Source: Apium graveolens (Eukaryota; Streptophyta; Magnoliopsida; Apiales; Apiaceae). From it: 64,000 bases of DNA. Made by a program: the position numbers and the translations under genes. Below are positions 35,958-47,415 of this stretch, piece after piece. The DNA is taken from NCBI RefSeq assembly GCF_009905375.1, contig NC_133650.1, positions 305,179,574 through 305,243,573 of the forward strand, in the 5' to 3' direction. The notes under the pieces are model-generated. The model did no database searches. It was not told the DNA's origin and worked only from the letters and a program-made list of their open reading frames with translations. Positions within the stretch are counted from its first letter, which is position 1, and each line of letters starts with the position of its first letter.

Positions 35958-37818
35958 ATGAGTAAGAAGGATATTGGTGTAAAGATTCCAATCCTGGAAA
36001 GAGATAACTATCATCACTGGAAAGTGAAGATGCATTTACATCTTTTCTCTCAAGATGAAAGCTATATCAACTGCATTGAAAATGATCCTCACATCCCTCA
36101 CAATGTGGCCACAGCTGCTACTGCAACAGTTGCTGTTGGACAGTCTATTCCCAAGCAAAAAGCGGAATGGACTGTTGAAGATATTGAAGAGGTTCACAAG
36201 GACAAGAAAGCCATGAACATTCTGTTTAATGGCCTAGATCAAGATATGTTTGACAATGTCATTAACATCCAAACTGCTAAGGAAATTTGGGATACTGTGC
36301 AACTTATCTGTGAAGGCACTGAGCAAGTTAGAGAAAACAAAATGCAGCTTCTCATTCAACAGTATGAATATTTCCATTTTGAAGAAGGAGAATCATTGAA
36401 TGATACCTTCAACAGATTTCAGAAACTGTTGAATGGATTGAAGCTGTATGGCAGACTGTACCAAGTCAAGGACTCCAATTTAAAATTTCTGAGGTCTCTA
36501 CCAAAGGAATGGAAGCCTGTGACTGTTTCTCTAAGAAATTCTCAAGATTATAAGGACTTCACACTTGAAAGATTGTATGGAATTTTGAAGACCTATGAAC
36601 TAGATATGGAGCAAGATGAGCTGTTGGAAAAGGGAAAGAGAAAAGGAGGATCAGTTGCACTTGTAGCTGACAATGAGAAGATTGAAGCCAGGAATGAGGA
36701 AAGGACAATACCAAATCTCAAAATTGGCACAAGCAAATCAGAATCAAGCAAGGGAAAGGAGCAAGTAGCTGAGGATGAAGACAATTCCAGTCAAGATGAC
36801 TCTGATGATGTTGATGAACATCTGGCTTTTCTGTCCAGGAGGTTTGTAAAGATGAAATTCAGGAAAAATCCAAAATTCACTAAGTCAAACAAGAACATGG
36901 TGGACAAATCTAAGTTCAAATGTTATAACTGTGGCTTAAGTGGACACTTTGCAAATGAGTGCAGAAAACCATCCTCTGATAAGAAAAATTTGAGCAAGTT
37001 GATTACAAAAAGAAATATTTCGATTTTCTCAAACAAAAGGAAAGAGCCTTTCTAACTCAAGATGAATGAGCAGCAGATGGAGCCAATGAAGATGATGATA
37101 TGGAATATGTCAACCTAGCCCTGATGGCTAATTCTGATGAAAATGAAACTAGTTCATCAAGCAACCAGGTAATTACTACTGATCTCTCTCAGCTTTCTAA
37201 GGTTGAATGCAATGAAGCCATAAATGATATGTCCAATGAATTATATCATTTGCGTGTTTCCCTTAAATCACTAGCTAAAGAAAACACAAGAATCAAAGAG
37301 AATAATTTGTTTTTAAGTGATAGGAATGTTGTGAGCTTGAAAAGATTAAAATTAAATGCTTGATTGTTGAGAGCGAACTAGAAGAAGCTGTTAAGAAAGT
37401 AGAAATTCTTTCTAAACAGTTAGAAAGTGAGCAAGAGGTAATCAAGGCCTGGAAAACATCTAGGGATGTTAGTGCTCAGATTGTCAAGGTACAGGGAATT
37501 GAATCATTCTGTGAGAATGCCTGGAAGAAAAACAAAAAGGAGTTGGAATTAATTGATGGATTGTCAACGGATGTGGAATCAACGGATGATGAAAGTTATC
37601 CGTTGAAGGAAGAAAAAGAGCATCCGTTGGAAGCTCATCAATTAAAACAGGCAAGTGATTCTAAAAAGAAAAATCTCAATAAGAAGGTTGATTCAACTTT
37701 CAAGAACTTTGTCAAAGAAGGAGGTAGCACATCCAAAGATGCCAGTAAGGTGAATATAGGACACATGACTTTAGATCAGTTGAAAAATAGGCTTAAATTG
37801 GTTGAGGATAAAAAGTAA
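35958..37818 (+). pseudogene. Sirevirus gag region (frameshifted)
   Basis: The capsid-type protein starts at the first ATG (MSKKDIGVKIPILERDNYHH), with the copia-type gag domain at residues ~10-230 and a CCHC zinc knuckle at 322-335 (Cys-x2-Cys-x4-His-x4-Cys). It packages element RNA in cytoplasmic particles. A one-base loss near 36988 shifts the frame, ending it at 37055. A TGA at 37066-37068, shared with unit B, stands in the original frame. The reading then resumes at 37100 as a coiled-coil segment, which is broken by a 19-bp deletion near 37336 relative to unit B and continues at 37360-37818. That last part contains TCAACGGAT words (37564, 37579) and ATCCGTTGA (37598) in coding sequence. 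Confidence 0.8.
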
Positions 37819-37833
37819 ACTAAAAGAAAATCT

Positions 37834-39853
37834 AATAGAAATGGGAAGGTAGGGATTAATAAACAGAACAATTACACACCTGATAAGTATGCTCCTAGAA
37901 ACAGCTGTGTGCATTGTAAAAGTGTTAATCATCTATCTGATAACTGCAAATCTATTAAGAATGCTCCCATACCTTTAACTCCCCCCATGCCTAACATGTC
38001 TATATCACCTCTGCATGCTATGCCTGTTATGTCTCATCAGAATCCTCATGCACATTTTGCAAACATGCCATATGTTAATAATCCTTATTTTAAGGCATTC
38101 AGTATGCCTCAGATGCCATACAACATGCCTATGTGGAATAATATGTTTGCACAATCTATGCCTTATCAAATTCAATCAAATGTGCTAAATGATTCTGTGA
38201 CTAACCCTACACTTCACCCAACTACATCTGAGACCAAGGTTGACCCAAAGTTACCTAAGTCAAAAGATGCAGGAGGAATGAAGTCTAGGAAAAAGACTAA
38301 CAAGGCTGGACCCAAGGAAACTTGGGTACCAAAATCAACTTGATTGATTTTGTTGTGTGCAAGGAAAAAGGAGGAATCTATGGTACTTGGACAGTGGTTG
38401 CTCAAGACACATGACAGGAGATTTCACCCTGCTCACAGAGTTTAAGGAGAGAGTTGGCCCTAGCATAACCTTTGGAGATGACAGCAAAGCGTTCACTATG
38501 GGATATGGCTTAATTTCAAAAGAAAATGTCATCATTGATGAAGTTGCATTAGTTGATGGTCTCAAACACAATCTATTGAGCATCAGTCAACTATGTGACA
38601 GAGGGAATACTGTTTCCTTCAATTCTGAAGCCTGTGTTGTCACAAGGAAGAAGGACAACAAATTGGTTCTAACTGGAGTTAGAAAAGGGAACATGTACTT
38701 AGCTTACTTCAACTCTACAGATTCAGAATCAATTACTTGTCTTCTCAGCAAAGCAAGTCCAGATGAAAGTTGGCTATGGCACAAGAAGCTGTCCCATTTG
38801 AATTTCAAGACAATGAATGATCTAGTCAAAAAGGACTTAGTTAGAGGAATCCCTCTAGTGGAATTCATAAGGGATGGACTGTGTGATGCTTGTCAGAAAG
38901 GAAAGCAAAAGAAAGCATCATTCAGTAAGAAGCTTGAATCAGCAATTGATGAACCATTACAACTGCTACACATGGATCTTTTTGGACCAGTCAATGTATT
39001 GTCAATTTCAAGGAAAAGATATTGTCAGGTGATTGTAGATGACTTCTCAAAGTTTTCATGGAATTACTTTCTTGGATCAAAGGATGAAGCTTGTGAAATC
39101 ATCATCAATAATATCAAGCAAGTGAACAATCATCCAGATTTCAAAGTAAGGAATATTAGGAATGACAATGGAACTGAGTTCAAGAATTCAACCATAAAGT
39201 TGTTCTGTGAAGAAAATGGGATCATGCATGAGTTCTCAGCTCCAAGGACTCCACAACAAAATGGTGTGGTGGAAAGGAAGAACAGATCACTAATTGAAGC
39301 TGCAAGAACAATGCTTGAAGAGTCAAAACTCCCAACATACTTTTGGGCTGAGGCTGTTAACTGTGCATGTTACACTCAGAATATTTCTCTAATTAATCAG
39401 GCAAAAGGCATGACTCCTTATCAATTGTTCAAGAGAAGAAAACCAACTTTAAACTTTCTGCATGTCTTTAGTTGCAAATGCTACATTCTAAGGAATCAAC
39501 CTGATCACAAAGGGAAGTTTGATGCAAAGGCTGATGAAGGAATATTTGTTGGTTATTCTGCAGGAAAATCATATAGGGTCTACAATCTAAGAACCAACAT
39601 TGTCATGGAATCTGTGCATGTTGTGTTTGATGATAAAAAGATTGATGGACTAACAGATGAGGGACATCATGAAGGACTCAAATTTGACAACATTGAGATA
39701 TATTGTGATGATAGTGAAGATGAGAATGATGGAGAAGGCACCTCGAAAAGAATTCAGAATCTGCCTTTGAATAATGCACAGAATGCTGCATCCGTTGAAA
39801 GTCACAATTCAGCTTCCGTTGATAGAAGTAATGTAGCATCCGTTGAAAGATAA
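37834..39853 (+). pseudogene. Sirevirus second knuckle, protease and integrase region
   Basis: A second CCHC knuckle (37906-37947, Cys-x2-Cys-x4-His-x4-Cys) is followed by a Met/Pro/Asn-rich linker to ~38343. The frame then changes to 38357-39853 (498 aa). It carries the aspartic protease with WYLDSGCSRHM, the pre-integrase zinc region (His-His-Cys-Cys, HKKLSHLN ... CDACQKGK), and the integrase core with HMDLFGPV, VDDFSKF, RNDNGTEF and PQQNGVVERKN, which supply the D-D-E triad. It cuts the polyprotein and inserts cDNA into the genome. The tail after ~39750 holds ATCCGTTGA words at 39790, 39838 and 39886, read as SV(E/D); a TAA ends the frame at 39853. Confidence 0.85.
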
Positions 39854-40114
39854 AGTGCATCATCTGTTGAAGTTAATAATGAAGCATCCGTTGATCACAG
39901 TCTGTCAACGGATAATCATTTCACCTCATCAGTTGATAGAACTCCCAATTCCTTTCAAAGGATCAGCAACTCAGGGGGAGTTTCAACCAATCAACACTCT
40001 ATCTCACATCATGACAATACTGAGGCAACCTCATCTAGAGCTAATCTACCACCTCAAAGGAAATGGACCAAAAATCACCCTTTTGAACTGATCATTGGTG
40101 ATGCTACATCTAAA

Positions 40115-41700
40115 GTGCAAACTAGAAGAGCTACTCAAGATGAATGTCTGTATAGTAGCTTTCTATCACAGGAGGAACCTAAGAGAGTGGAAGAAGCTCT
40201 ATTAGATCCAGATTGGATTTTAGCAATGCAAGAGGAGCTAAACCAATTTGAAAGGAACAAAGTATGGAAGCTAGTACCCAAGCCAAAGAACAAGAGTTCT
40301 ATTGACACAAAATGGGTATTCAGAAACAAGATGGATGAAAATGGCATTGTCATAAGGAATAAAGCCAGATTGGTTGCAAAAGGCTATTCTCAACAAGAGG
40401 GAATAGATTTTGATGAGACATTTGCTCCAGTTGCCAGACTTGAAGCCATCAGAATCTTTCTAGCCTATGCAGCCCATGCCAATTTCAAGGTCTGTCAAAT
40501 GGATGTCAAGAGTGCATTTCTGAATGGGGAATTGGAGGAAGAAGTTTATGTAAGCCAACCTCCAGGATTTGAAGATCCAAATTTTCCAGACCATGTGTAT
40601 TATCTGTTGAAAGCACTCTATGGACTAAAGCAAGCACCTAGAGCCTGGTATGAGACTTTGTCAAAATTTCTTCTAAATAATCACTTCACAAGAGCACTGT
40701 TGACAAAACTCTTTTCTCTAGAAATGTTAATGGCTCTATAATACTTGTTCAAATTTATGTAGATGATATTATATTTGGTTGTACAGATGATAAGCTTTGT
40801 AAAAAGTTTGCTAAATTAATGCAAAGTAAATATGAAATGAGCATGATGGGAGAGCTAACTTATTTTCTTGGTTTACAAGTTAAACAAGTTAGTGGTGGAA
40901 TTTTTATTAGTCAAACTAAATATATTTATGATCTTTTAAAGAAGTTTGACTTAACGGATTGTTCATCTACAAAAACTCCCATGGCCACTGCCACCAAGCT
41001 TGAATTAAACAAGGCTGAAAAGTCTGTAGACATTTCAAGTTATAGAGGTATGGTTGGCTCACTTTTATATTTAACTGCTAGTAGACCTGATATAATGTTT
41101 TCTACATGTCTCTGTGCTAGATTTCAAGCTGACCCTAAAGAGTCTCACTTAGTGGCTATTAAAAGGATTTTCAGATATCTCAAAGGGACTCCAAATCTAG
41201 GAATTTGGTACCCTAGAGAGTCTGGTTTTGATCTAATTGGCTACTCAAATGCAGATTATGCAGGTTGTAAAATAGACAGGAAAAGTACAACTGGCACCTG
41301 TCAATTTCTAGGGAATAAGCTTGTATCATGGTTCTGCAAGAAGCAAAATTTTGTTTCAACATCAATAGCTGAAGCTAAGTACATTGCTGCTGGTAGTTGC
41401 TGTGCACAGATACTGTGGATGAGGAATCAACTATTTGACTATGGACTAACTGTTGACAAAATTCCTATATTCTGTGACAACACAAGTGCCATTGCCATTA
41501 CTGAAAATCCAGTACAACACTCAAGAACCAAGCACATTGACATCAAGTACCACTTCATAAGGGAACATGTGATGAAAGGTACAGTGGAACTTCATTTTGT
41601 TCCAAGTGAAAAGCAGATTGCAGACATATTTACCAAGCCACTTGATGAATCAACATTCACAAGATTAGTAAGTGAGCTAGGTATGCTTAATTATTCATGA
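40115..41700 (+). pseudogene. Sirevirus reverse transcriptase and RNase H region (one frameshift)
   Basis: Reverse transcriptase begins with the copia pattern EEALLDPDW...AMQEEL, then [50 protein letters not shown] and [14 protein letters not shown] one-base loss near 40690 ends this frame at 40741. The next frame carries the catalytic YVDD (40756-40767), LTYFLGLQV, then RNase H (SNADYAGCKIDRKSTTG, AEAKYIAA, CDNTSAI) and the family ending HIDIKYHFIREHV ... DIFTKPL. RNase H removes the RNA template. Otherwise the domain is well preserved, suggesting fairly recent activity. Confidence 0.85.
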
Positions 41701-41786
41701 GTTCATGTCCTCATTATAATCTGTTTATGGAGCCTGAAATGAATTTGTGGCAAGAACAAAGTTGGCTTTAAGTAAAGTTTATTCTA

Positions 41787-41941
41787 TCAATGGATATTCC
41801 CTATCCGTTGAAAGCCAAAATTGTTCTATCAATGGATGTTCATTATCCGTTGAAAGACAAATATATTTCTGGTAATTTTATCCTTTAACGGATAAAAACT
41901 GTGTTAATCTTCAACGGATATCTATTTACCTCATCCGTTGA
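41787..41941 (+). repeat. Inverted TCAACGGAT / ATCCGTTGA pairs in the pol-env spacer
   Basis: Left arms TCAATGGAT at 41787 and 41829, TCAACGGAT at 41911; right arms ATCCGTTGA at 41803, 41845 and 41933. The first two pairs have exactly 7 nt between arms, the third 13. In RNA the C-to-U variant still pairs with G, so stems stay complete. Related halves (GCCGTTGA, ACCGTTGA) follow to ~42003. Non-coding here. Confidence 0.7.
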
Positions 41942-42239
41942 AGTGTCACATCAGTTACTTTAAGTGAGTCACAGCCGTTGATTTGTTTACTTAACCGTTG
42001 ATACATATATACACTGTTGTATGTATTAAAGGCAGTTTTCAGAATTTCTACAGTTTTCTTTATTCTCAAACGGCTGTAATTTACTTAAAAGTATCATTTA
42101 ATCATTTTATTTACGTTTTAATTCGAGACAGTATAAAATCCCATTGAATTCTTATTTTCACTTTATGCTTTCTTACAATTTTTACTCTCTTTCTCTCCCA
42201 AAACTCTCAATCTTTTCTCTGCAACCTCTACTCACAACA

Positions 42240-44625
42240 ATGGCACCAGTAGTCAAGATTATGTCTCAGTCTGGATTTGTTTATGAAAAGAACAATTTCG
42301 TAGCCTTGGTGGAAAAGAATGAAGCCCACTCAGATTATCACAAGATGATGGACTTCATCAAGAACTGCAAACTAAGCTATACAATGCTGGAAGCCCCAAC
42401 TATCTATTGTGAGGTAATTGAGGAGATTTGGACAACTGCAGAGTTCAACTCCACAGATATGACCATTGCTTTCTCTCTCAAAGGTAAGGATTACTGTATT
42501 AACTGTGATGATATACAGTCTTGTTTTAAGTTACCTGAGAATAATGCCATGACACCACACACTGATAATGATGTATCTGCTATGTTAGATTCCATAGGCT
42601 ATTCTTTTGATTCTGCTAGTTTAGGGAGCATTAGAAGAAAGGGCCTTAGGAAAGAATGGAGTTTTCTTGGAGATGCCTTTATTAAGGTTTTCTCTGGGAA
42701 GATTAGCAATTTTGATGCCATAACTTCATTTCTTGTTAATATGCTCTATATGCTAGTTTCTGATAGGTACTTTAATTTTAGCAACTATGTCATGCTAGAA
42801 TTAGGTTCCAGGTTAGGTAACAAAGCTAATAGATCTCATAACATCTGCTATGCTAGATTCTTTATGTTATTGGCTAACCATGTTGCTGAAGGTTTGGTCA
42901 TAACTAATGAGAGCAATAAACTAAAATGCTGGGCACAAGAGAAAAGGGTCCTTGCAGACCTTGTGAGAATTAACCTCAACAGCCAGGTGCCATTGGTATA
43001 TTTGTCAATAATGGATGCACCTCAGGTAAGTGAGGTAAATACTTCTGCAACTCCTACTTCTTCCAACCCCATTGTTTCTTTGCCTTCTAGTGTGGCAATG
43101 GAATCTGTGTCTTTATCCCAACAGATTCCTACCAAAGCCACCAAAGCTAAAATTCCAAAACACAAGTCAAAGAAAACCACCTCTAGTTGTTTCTCAAAAG
43201 ACAACAGTTGTAACAACTACCATAAACCCTGAAGGGAGTGAACAGGGTGTGAGTGGTGAGGGGAGGGGTGAACATCAAGAAACCCCCCAGGATAAGGTGG
43301 GAGAGGTGAGTGGTACCCTAGCCAGCCAAGCCACAGTTTCTCGAAAGACTGTGGCGGTTCAAAAGGAGTCAAACACATCCCTAGTTGCATCTCCCAAAAG
43401 GATGCAGCTATTGAAAATAGTCCCCAACCAGGGACGCAGAACAAAAGAGGGAGGGACATTGAGGCCACACATTCACCTATCAAAGCCTTTTCAAGAAGAA
43501 AGAAGGCTAAAACCCTAGTTTCAACACAGGGGGCACACACTGCACAGATACATCCACCTGTATCTTTGCCTTCTCAAATTCAGCTTGATGTGGCTCCAGC
43601 AAATGTGGAGTCACAGCCCCATTCTCTCATAATAGACAAACATCAATCACCAAATTCTCCATCACCATCTCTGGATGTGGATATGATATTCACATCAATT
43701 CCTGATTCTCCCTCTTTAAAACTCAGGGAGGAGCCCCACTCAAATCCTGGTGATCATCATCTTTTGGATGATTTGTTGGATCATCATCCAATTCTTTCAG
43801 ACTTAGTTGAAGAATATGTGTCCCCCCACTTAAAATCAATTCACACAGATTCAACAATTATATCACTTTCAATATCTACATCTTTTCCTTCTTCAACGGA
43901 TATCTCTCATCCGTTGACAAGTGGTTGTTCTTCGACGGATAAGCTTGACAGCAGTTATCCGTTGATATCATCAGTTTCCACTTCAACAGATACTCCCTAT
44001 CCGTTGATGGTCTCTACACATATAACTGAATCAATTCCAAGTGTAGAAGACATGGTTACTGTACAATCACTTCTAGGATTGAGGGAAGGGAGTGATAATT
44101 TGAGTGAGAGGCTGGGTTGCTCCCAGGCAAAAGGAGAGGTTGAGAGTCAAACTATGCATGTTATTTCTTCCAGCATGGTAAAAGTGAGTGAGGGGAGTGC
44201 CACCTTAGTAGGTGAGGGTGAGGGTGTGAGGATGTGTGTGAGCCAGGGGGAGCCCCTGATGCAAGAATATAGAGAAAATGAGAGAAAAGCAGGTACAGAA
44301 GCTATAAGGGTGGATCCAGCCATTTCTAGTGAGTCAATGATTGTGGACGATGCTAAAAAGGGAAGACAATTTCAGCAACATTACAAAGCAGAAATTGATA
44401 ACATTTCCTTGGATGCTGATACTTTTACTCATCCTGTTTCAGCCTATCAACTGTTGGCAACTCAGGGCAATGTGGAGGCAGAGCAGACTTTGAACCTAGT
44501 GCACACTTCAAAATCTCTTCAAAGAGATAAAGCTGTTGTTAATAGGATGCCTCCTCCGGCTGGTGAGCCATTTAAAGAATTTGAAGTAAATTCTAATGAT
44601 GATGCCTCTATTGTTGGATTTTTAA
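42240..44625 (+). pseudogene. Sirevirus env-like ORF (frameshifted, truncated)
   Basis: An extra ORF after pol. A likely start is the ATG at 42240 (MAPVVKIMSQSGFVYEKN), although the frame is open from 42144. The N-terminal ~270 residues form a compact domain seen in env-like ORFs of plant Sireviruses; the rest is Ser/Thr/Pro-rich and repetitive. The frame moves at ~43170-43230 into 43072-43518, then into 43566-44663. No convincing fusion peptide or transmembrane segment is seen, so a true envelope role is not supported. Inverted words TCAACGGAT/ATCCGTTGA occur inside (43893/43909, 43932/43957, 43983/43999). Similarity ends near 44625, where foreign sequence takes over. Confidence 0.7.
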
Positions 44626-44759
44626 CGCAGCGGGGGCATGGAAAAACACTTTTACACATATAAAATCCAAATAAAAGCATACAGATCATGAATAAAAATT
44701 CGAGGGATCGAATCTAACCTTTAAAAATAATTCGGAGACAACGATCAGAGATCTACTGG
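44626..44759. other. Unassigned 134-bp junction sequence between retroelement and duplication unit B
   Basis: Begins ACGCAGCGGGGGCATGG and holds AATTCGAGGGATCGAATC. It matches nothing else in the window that I can see. It ends abruptly where unit B starts inside an intron of the Ulp1 gene. It could be the edge of another retroelement, filler DNA at the duplication breakpoint, or a mis-joined assembly edge. Confidence 0.5.
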
Positions 44760-46440
44760 ACCTCTGTTTATTTTTTGTAGCAACCACTGGACCCTGACAG
44801 TTGTCAATCCAGACGCAGAGGTAGTCTACTATATGGACCCTCTTAAACGCCGAATTGCAAATGGAGAATGGGTGGATGTTGTCGACAAGTAAGAGTTCAC
44901 GTTATAAAATTTGATTATTAAGTCTTAACTTATAAATCTTGTCCGACCATATTTTGTAGTGGTTATTTTATGTTTTGATATATCTCGTTTTGGTTGCAGT
45001 GCCATTAAAATGTACAAGGAGGATTTGAAAAAGGTTCCGAAGAAGAAAGTATTGTGGGAGAACATGGCGGTATTTATTTATTTTTGTGATCATATATTAA
45101 TTATGTTATTAAAGGAGACTGGATATTTTAAATGATTTTATGTTTGATATTTTAGGGAGTTCCAGTGCAAATCGGGAACAAGGATTGTGGCCTGTTTGTG
45201 ATGCGATACATGATGGAAATCATTCATGATAAGGAGCTGGACTTTGCTAATAAGGTGACAATTGACTATCTATGGGCCTTTTCATCCACTTTGTATTTAC
45301 TCTTATAAGGGCAGAACATGTTACTTATACAAAATTTTGGATCATATTTCAGTGGCTGCGTAGATCAAACCTGGTTTACACTGAGGATGACATCAACGAG
45401 ATCAGGGTTCAGTTTGCAAAATATTTTATGAAACATTGTGCAAGCTAGGTCCTCGCCTTTCTTTTCTTTTGAACTTATCGTAAACTGGATGTTTTATGTA
45501 TGTAGTTGGTGACAAGTAGACTCGTTTGAACTTATCGTATGTTGACAAGTAGACTCGTTTGAACTTATCGTATGTTGACAAGTAGACTCGTTTGAACTTA
45601 TCGTAAAGTGGATGTTTTATGTATGTAGTTGGTGATAAGTAGACTTGCGATAATGTATTTTGTGTTCGGTGGATTGCTGGTAGTTTGGTAGGTAGATCTG
45701 GTTGTTTTGGATTGTTGAACGGATGGACTATGGTATGGTATGGATTATGGTGTGGTAGTGAATTGGTTTTGTTTTGGCGGGGGCCTAGATTATGGTATGA
45801 TTTTGTTTTGGATTATGGTATGAATTATGGTATTTTTATTTTGGCAGGGGACTGATTTTTGTGGTTTTTTATGCAGCTGGTTTTAATTAAATATGAAATT
45901 GATATGCAAAATGCATATACCTAATAAGATAATGGTTTTTTAAACTGTTGTCTATTACTTAGTAAACTGTTGTGTTACAAATGTTTCTTCAATGGTTCCC
46001 GAAAAATAATTCGTTATCTATTTTGCATTATAACACCACCCTAAAACTGTTGTCTAAAAGATACTTATATTACTACCTCTGAAAATAACTGTTGTTGTTC
46101 TATTATATAAATAATAGATGGATAAAATAACTATTGTTTGGAAAAGATATTTAAAATTGGAAAGAAAATTTAGAACTTTCTCATGACGTAAATAAACCGT
46201 TGTTTATTACTAAGAAAACTGTCATGTTAAAAATGTTCCAACAATTGTTTTTCTAAAACAACCGTTGTGTCATCCAGATTGTAACCAGTGTTAAACACTG
46301 TTGTTGAATCTCCCTTATTACAACTGTATTAACAACCGTTGTCCAACCTTCGATCACACGAGTGTTGGATAGACAACGGAAAAACTATCTTTCAGACAAC
46401 GAAAAAAAAACAGTTGTATGATTGCAAAAATGTTGTAGTG
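44760..46440. mobile_element. CACTA-1 right-end remnant (unit B)
   Basis: Copy of 18212-19893: last four Ulp1 exons, 33-bp repeats (45511-45609), subterminal repeats and right TIR ending GTTGTAGTG at 46440. No left end exists, so it cannot move by itself. The next bases are TCGTCGAA, where unit A has TGTCGTCGAA, so two bases of the target duplication are gone. Confidence 0.85.
44781..45448 (+). pseudogene. Ulp1 protease 3' fragment, exons 8-11 only
   Basis: Exons 44781-44888, 45000-45069, 45156-45254 and 45353-45448 copy the last four exons of the 14332-18900 gene. Catalytic His, Asp, Gln and Cys are all encoded, but the N-terminal ~737 residues, the start codon and the promoter are missing. 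One change alters the sequence between the catalytic Gln and Cys (PVQTGN to PVQIGN). A transcript from outside could in principle include these exons; nothing shows this. Confidence 0.8.
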
Positions 46441-47415
46441 TCGTCGAATATGAAGAAGAGAAACAATCAATTAATATATTATTATAATTTCATTTTAATT
46501 AAAAATTATTATATATCCTTTTTTATACCTATTTAGTTGAAGAATATGAGGCGTCATCGAAAATGACGCTGAGATACTGTCAATAAATATCTTATTTTGA
46601 TTTTATTCCAATTTTAAAATTATAATTTCAAAATTATTGTATATCCTTTGTTATATTATTAGAAATGCTATGTACCCAAAATTGAATCCCAAACTCATTC
46701 CAAAATTTCATGTGTCACCTGTTTATTGGTCATGGCATAATTAAATAAGATGAGCCTCATGCATTCATATCAATCATCCCAAATAGAATAGCCTAAATTG
46801 CCACATCACTAATGGGTACCCAGCACTACATTTAAAATATTGAGTGATAGAAAATGAGGCGGCGTTGAAAAGAAATTTGAGAAACTGTTAATTAATATTT
46901 TATTCTAGTATTACTCCATTTTTAAATTATTTTATATCTTCTTTTATATCTCATTAGTTGCAAAATACGAGGCGTCGTCGAGGCCGAGAAATTATCAATT
47001 AATATCTTATTTTGATTTTATTCCAATTTCAAAATTAATGTATATACTAGATTATATCTTTTAGTTATAGAATACGAGACATCTCGAAAACGAAATCGAG
47101 AAACATTCAATAAATATTTTATTTTGATTTTATTCCAATATCAAATTTATTGTATATCATCTTCATACTTTTTTAGTTGGAGAATACCAGGCGTCATTTT
47201 CGACGATGCCGAGAAATTATCAATAAATAACTTATCTTGATATTATTTAAATTTTTAAAATTATTGTTTATCCTCTATTATACTTTTTTTAGTGACAAAA
47301 TACGAGGCGTCGTCGAAGACGACGGCGAGTAATTATCAATAAATATCTTATTTTGATTTTAGTCAAATTTCAAAATTATTGAGAAAATATTTAAGCAAAA
47401 AATTGACATGATCTG
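46441..47415. repeat. ~112-bp palindromic-core repeat array (unit B)
   Basis: Copy of 19897-20870, with cores at about 46548, 46856, 46969, 47076, 47188 and 47304. Differences are single bases, for example GAGGCGGCGTTG where unit A has GAGGCGGCATTG. The MITE-like segment is at 46661-46837. Confidence 0.8.
46661..46837. mobile_element. Possible MITE within the repeat array (unit B)
   Basis: Copy of 20116-20292 with the same ATGTACCCA / TGGGTACCCA ends. Confidence 0.45.

Larger units (their letters stand above)
34874..44625 (+). mobile_element. Sirevirus-type Ty1/copia retrotransposon with env-like ORF, 3' end missing
   Basis: Order: 5' LTR, primer-binding site, gag with CCHC knuckle, a coiled-coil and second knuckle region, protease, integrase, reverse transcriptase, RNase H, a long spacer and an env-like ORF. 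Protease-integrase-RT order defines Ty1/copia (Pseudoviridae). A ~1-kb LTR and a further ORF after pol are the mark of Sireviruses. No 3' LTR is present: homology to the env-like ORF stops near 44625, followed by 134 bp of unrelated sequence and the start of duplication unit B. Several frameshifts and stops make it non-autonomous. It lies directly downstream of the CACTA-2 transposase. Confidence 0.85.
18212..44759 (+). repeat. 26.5-kb tandem duplication, unit A
   Basis: Sequence from 18212 (inside intron 7 of the Ulp1 gene) is repeated from 44760. The offset is 26548 at first, 26545 after 19897, 26124 after a 421-bp indel, 26123 after a homopolymer change near 31245, then 26124, 26125 and 26144 after indels in gag. 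Unit A 18212-37856 can be compared with unit B 44760-64000; 37857-44759 has no second copy inside the window. Identity is very high, with scattered single-base changes. The border shows no long homology. Confidence 0.9.

Noticed and set aside
42240..44625. True retroviral envelope protein
   Set aside because: No signal peptide, fusion peptide or membrane anchor can be pointed out; called env-like only by position after pol.
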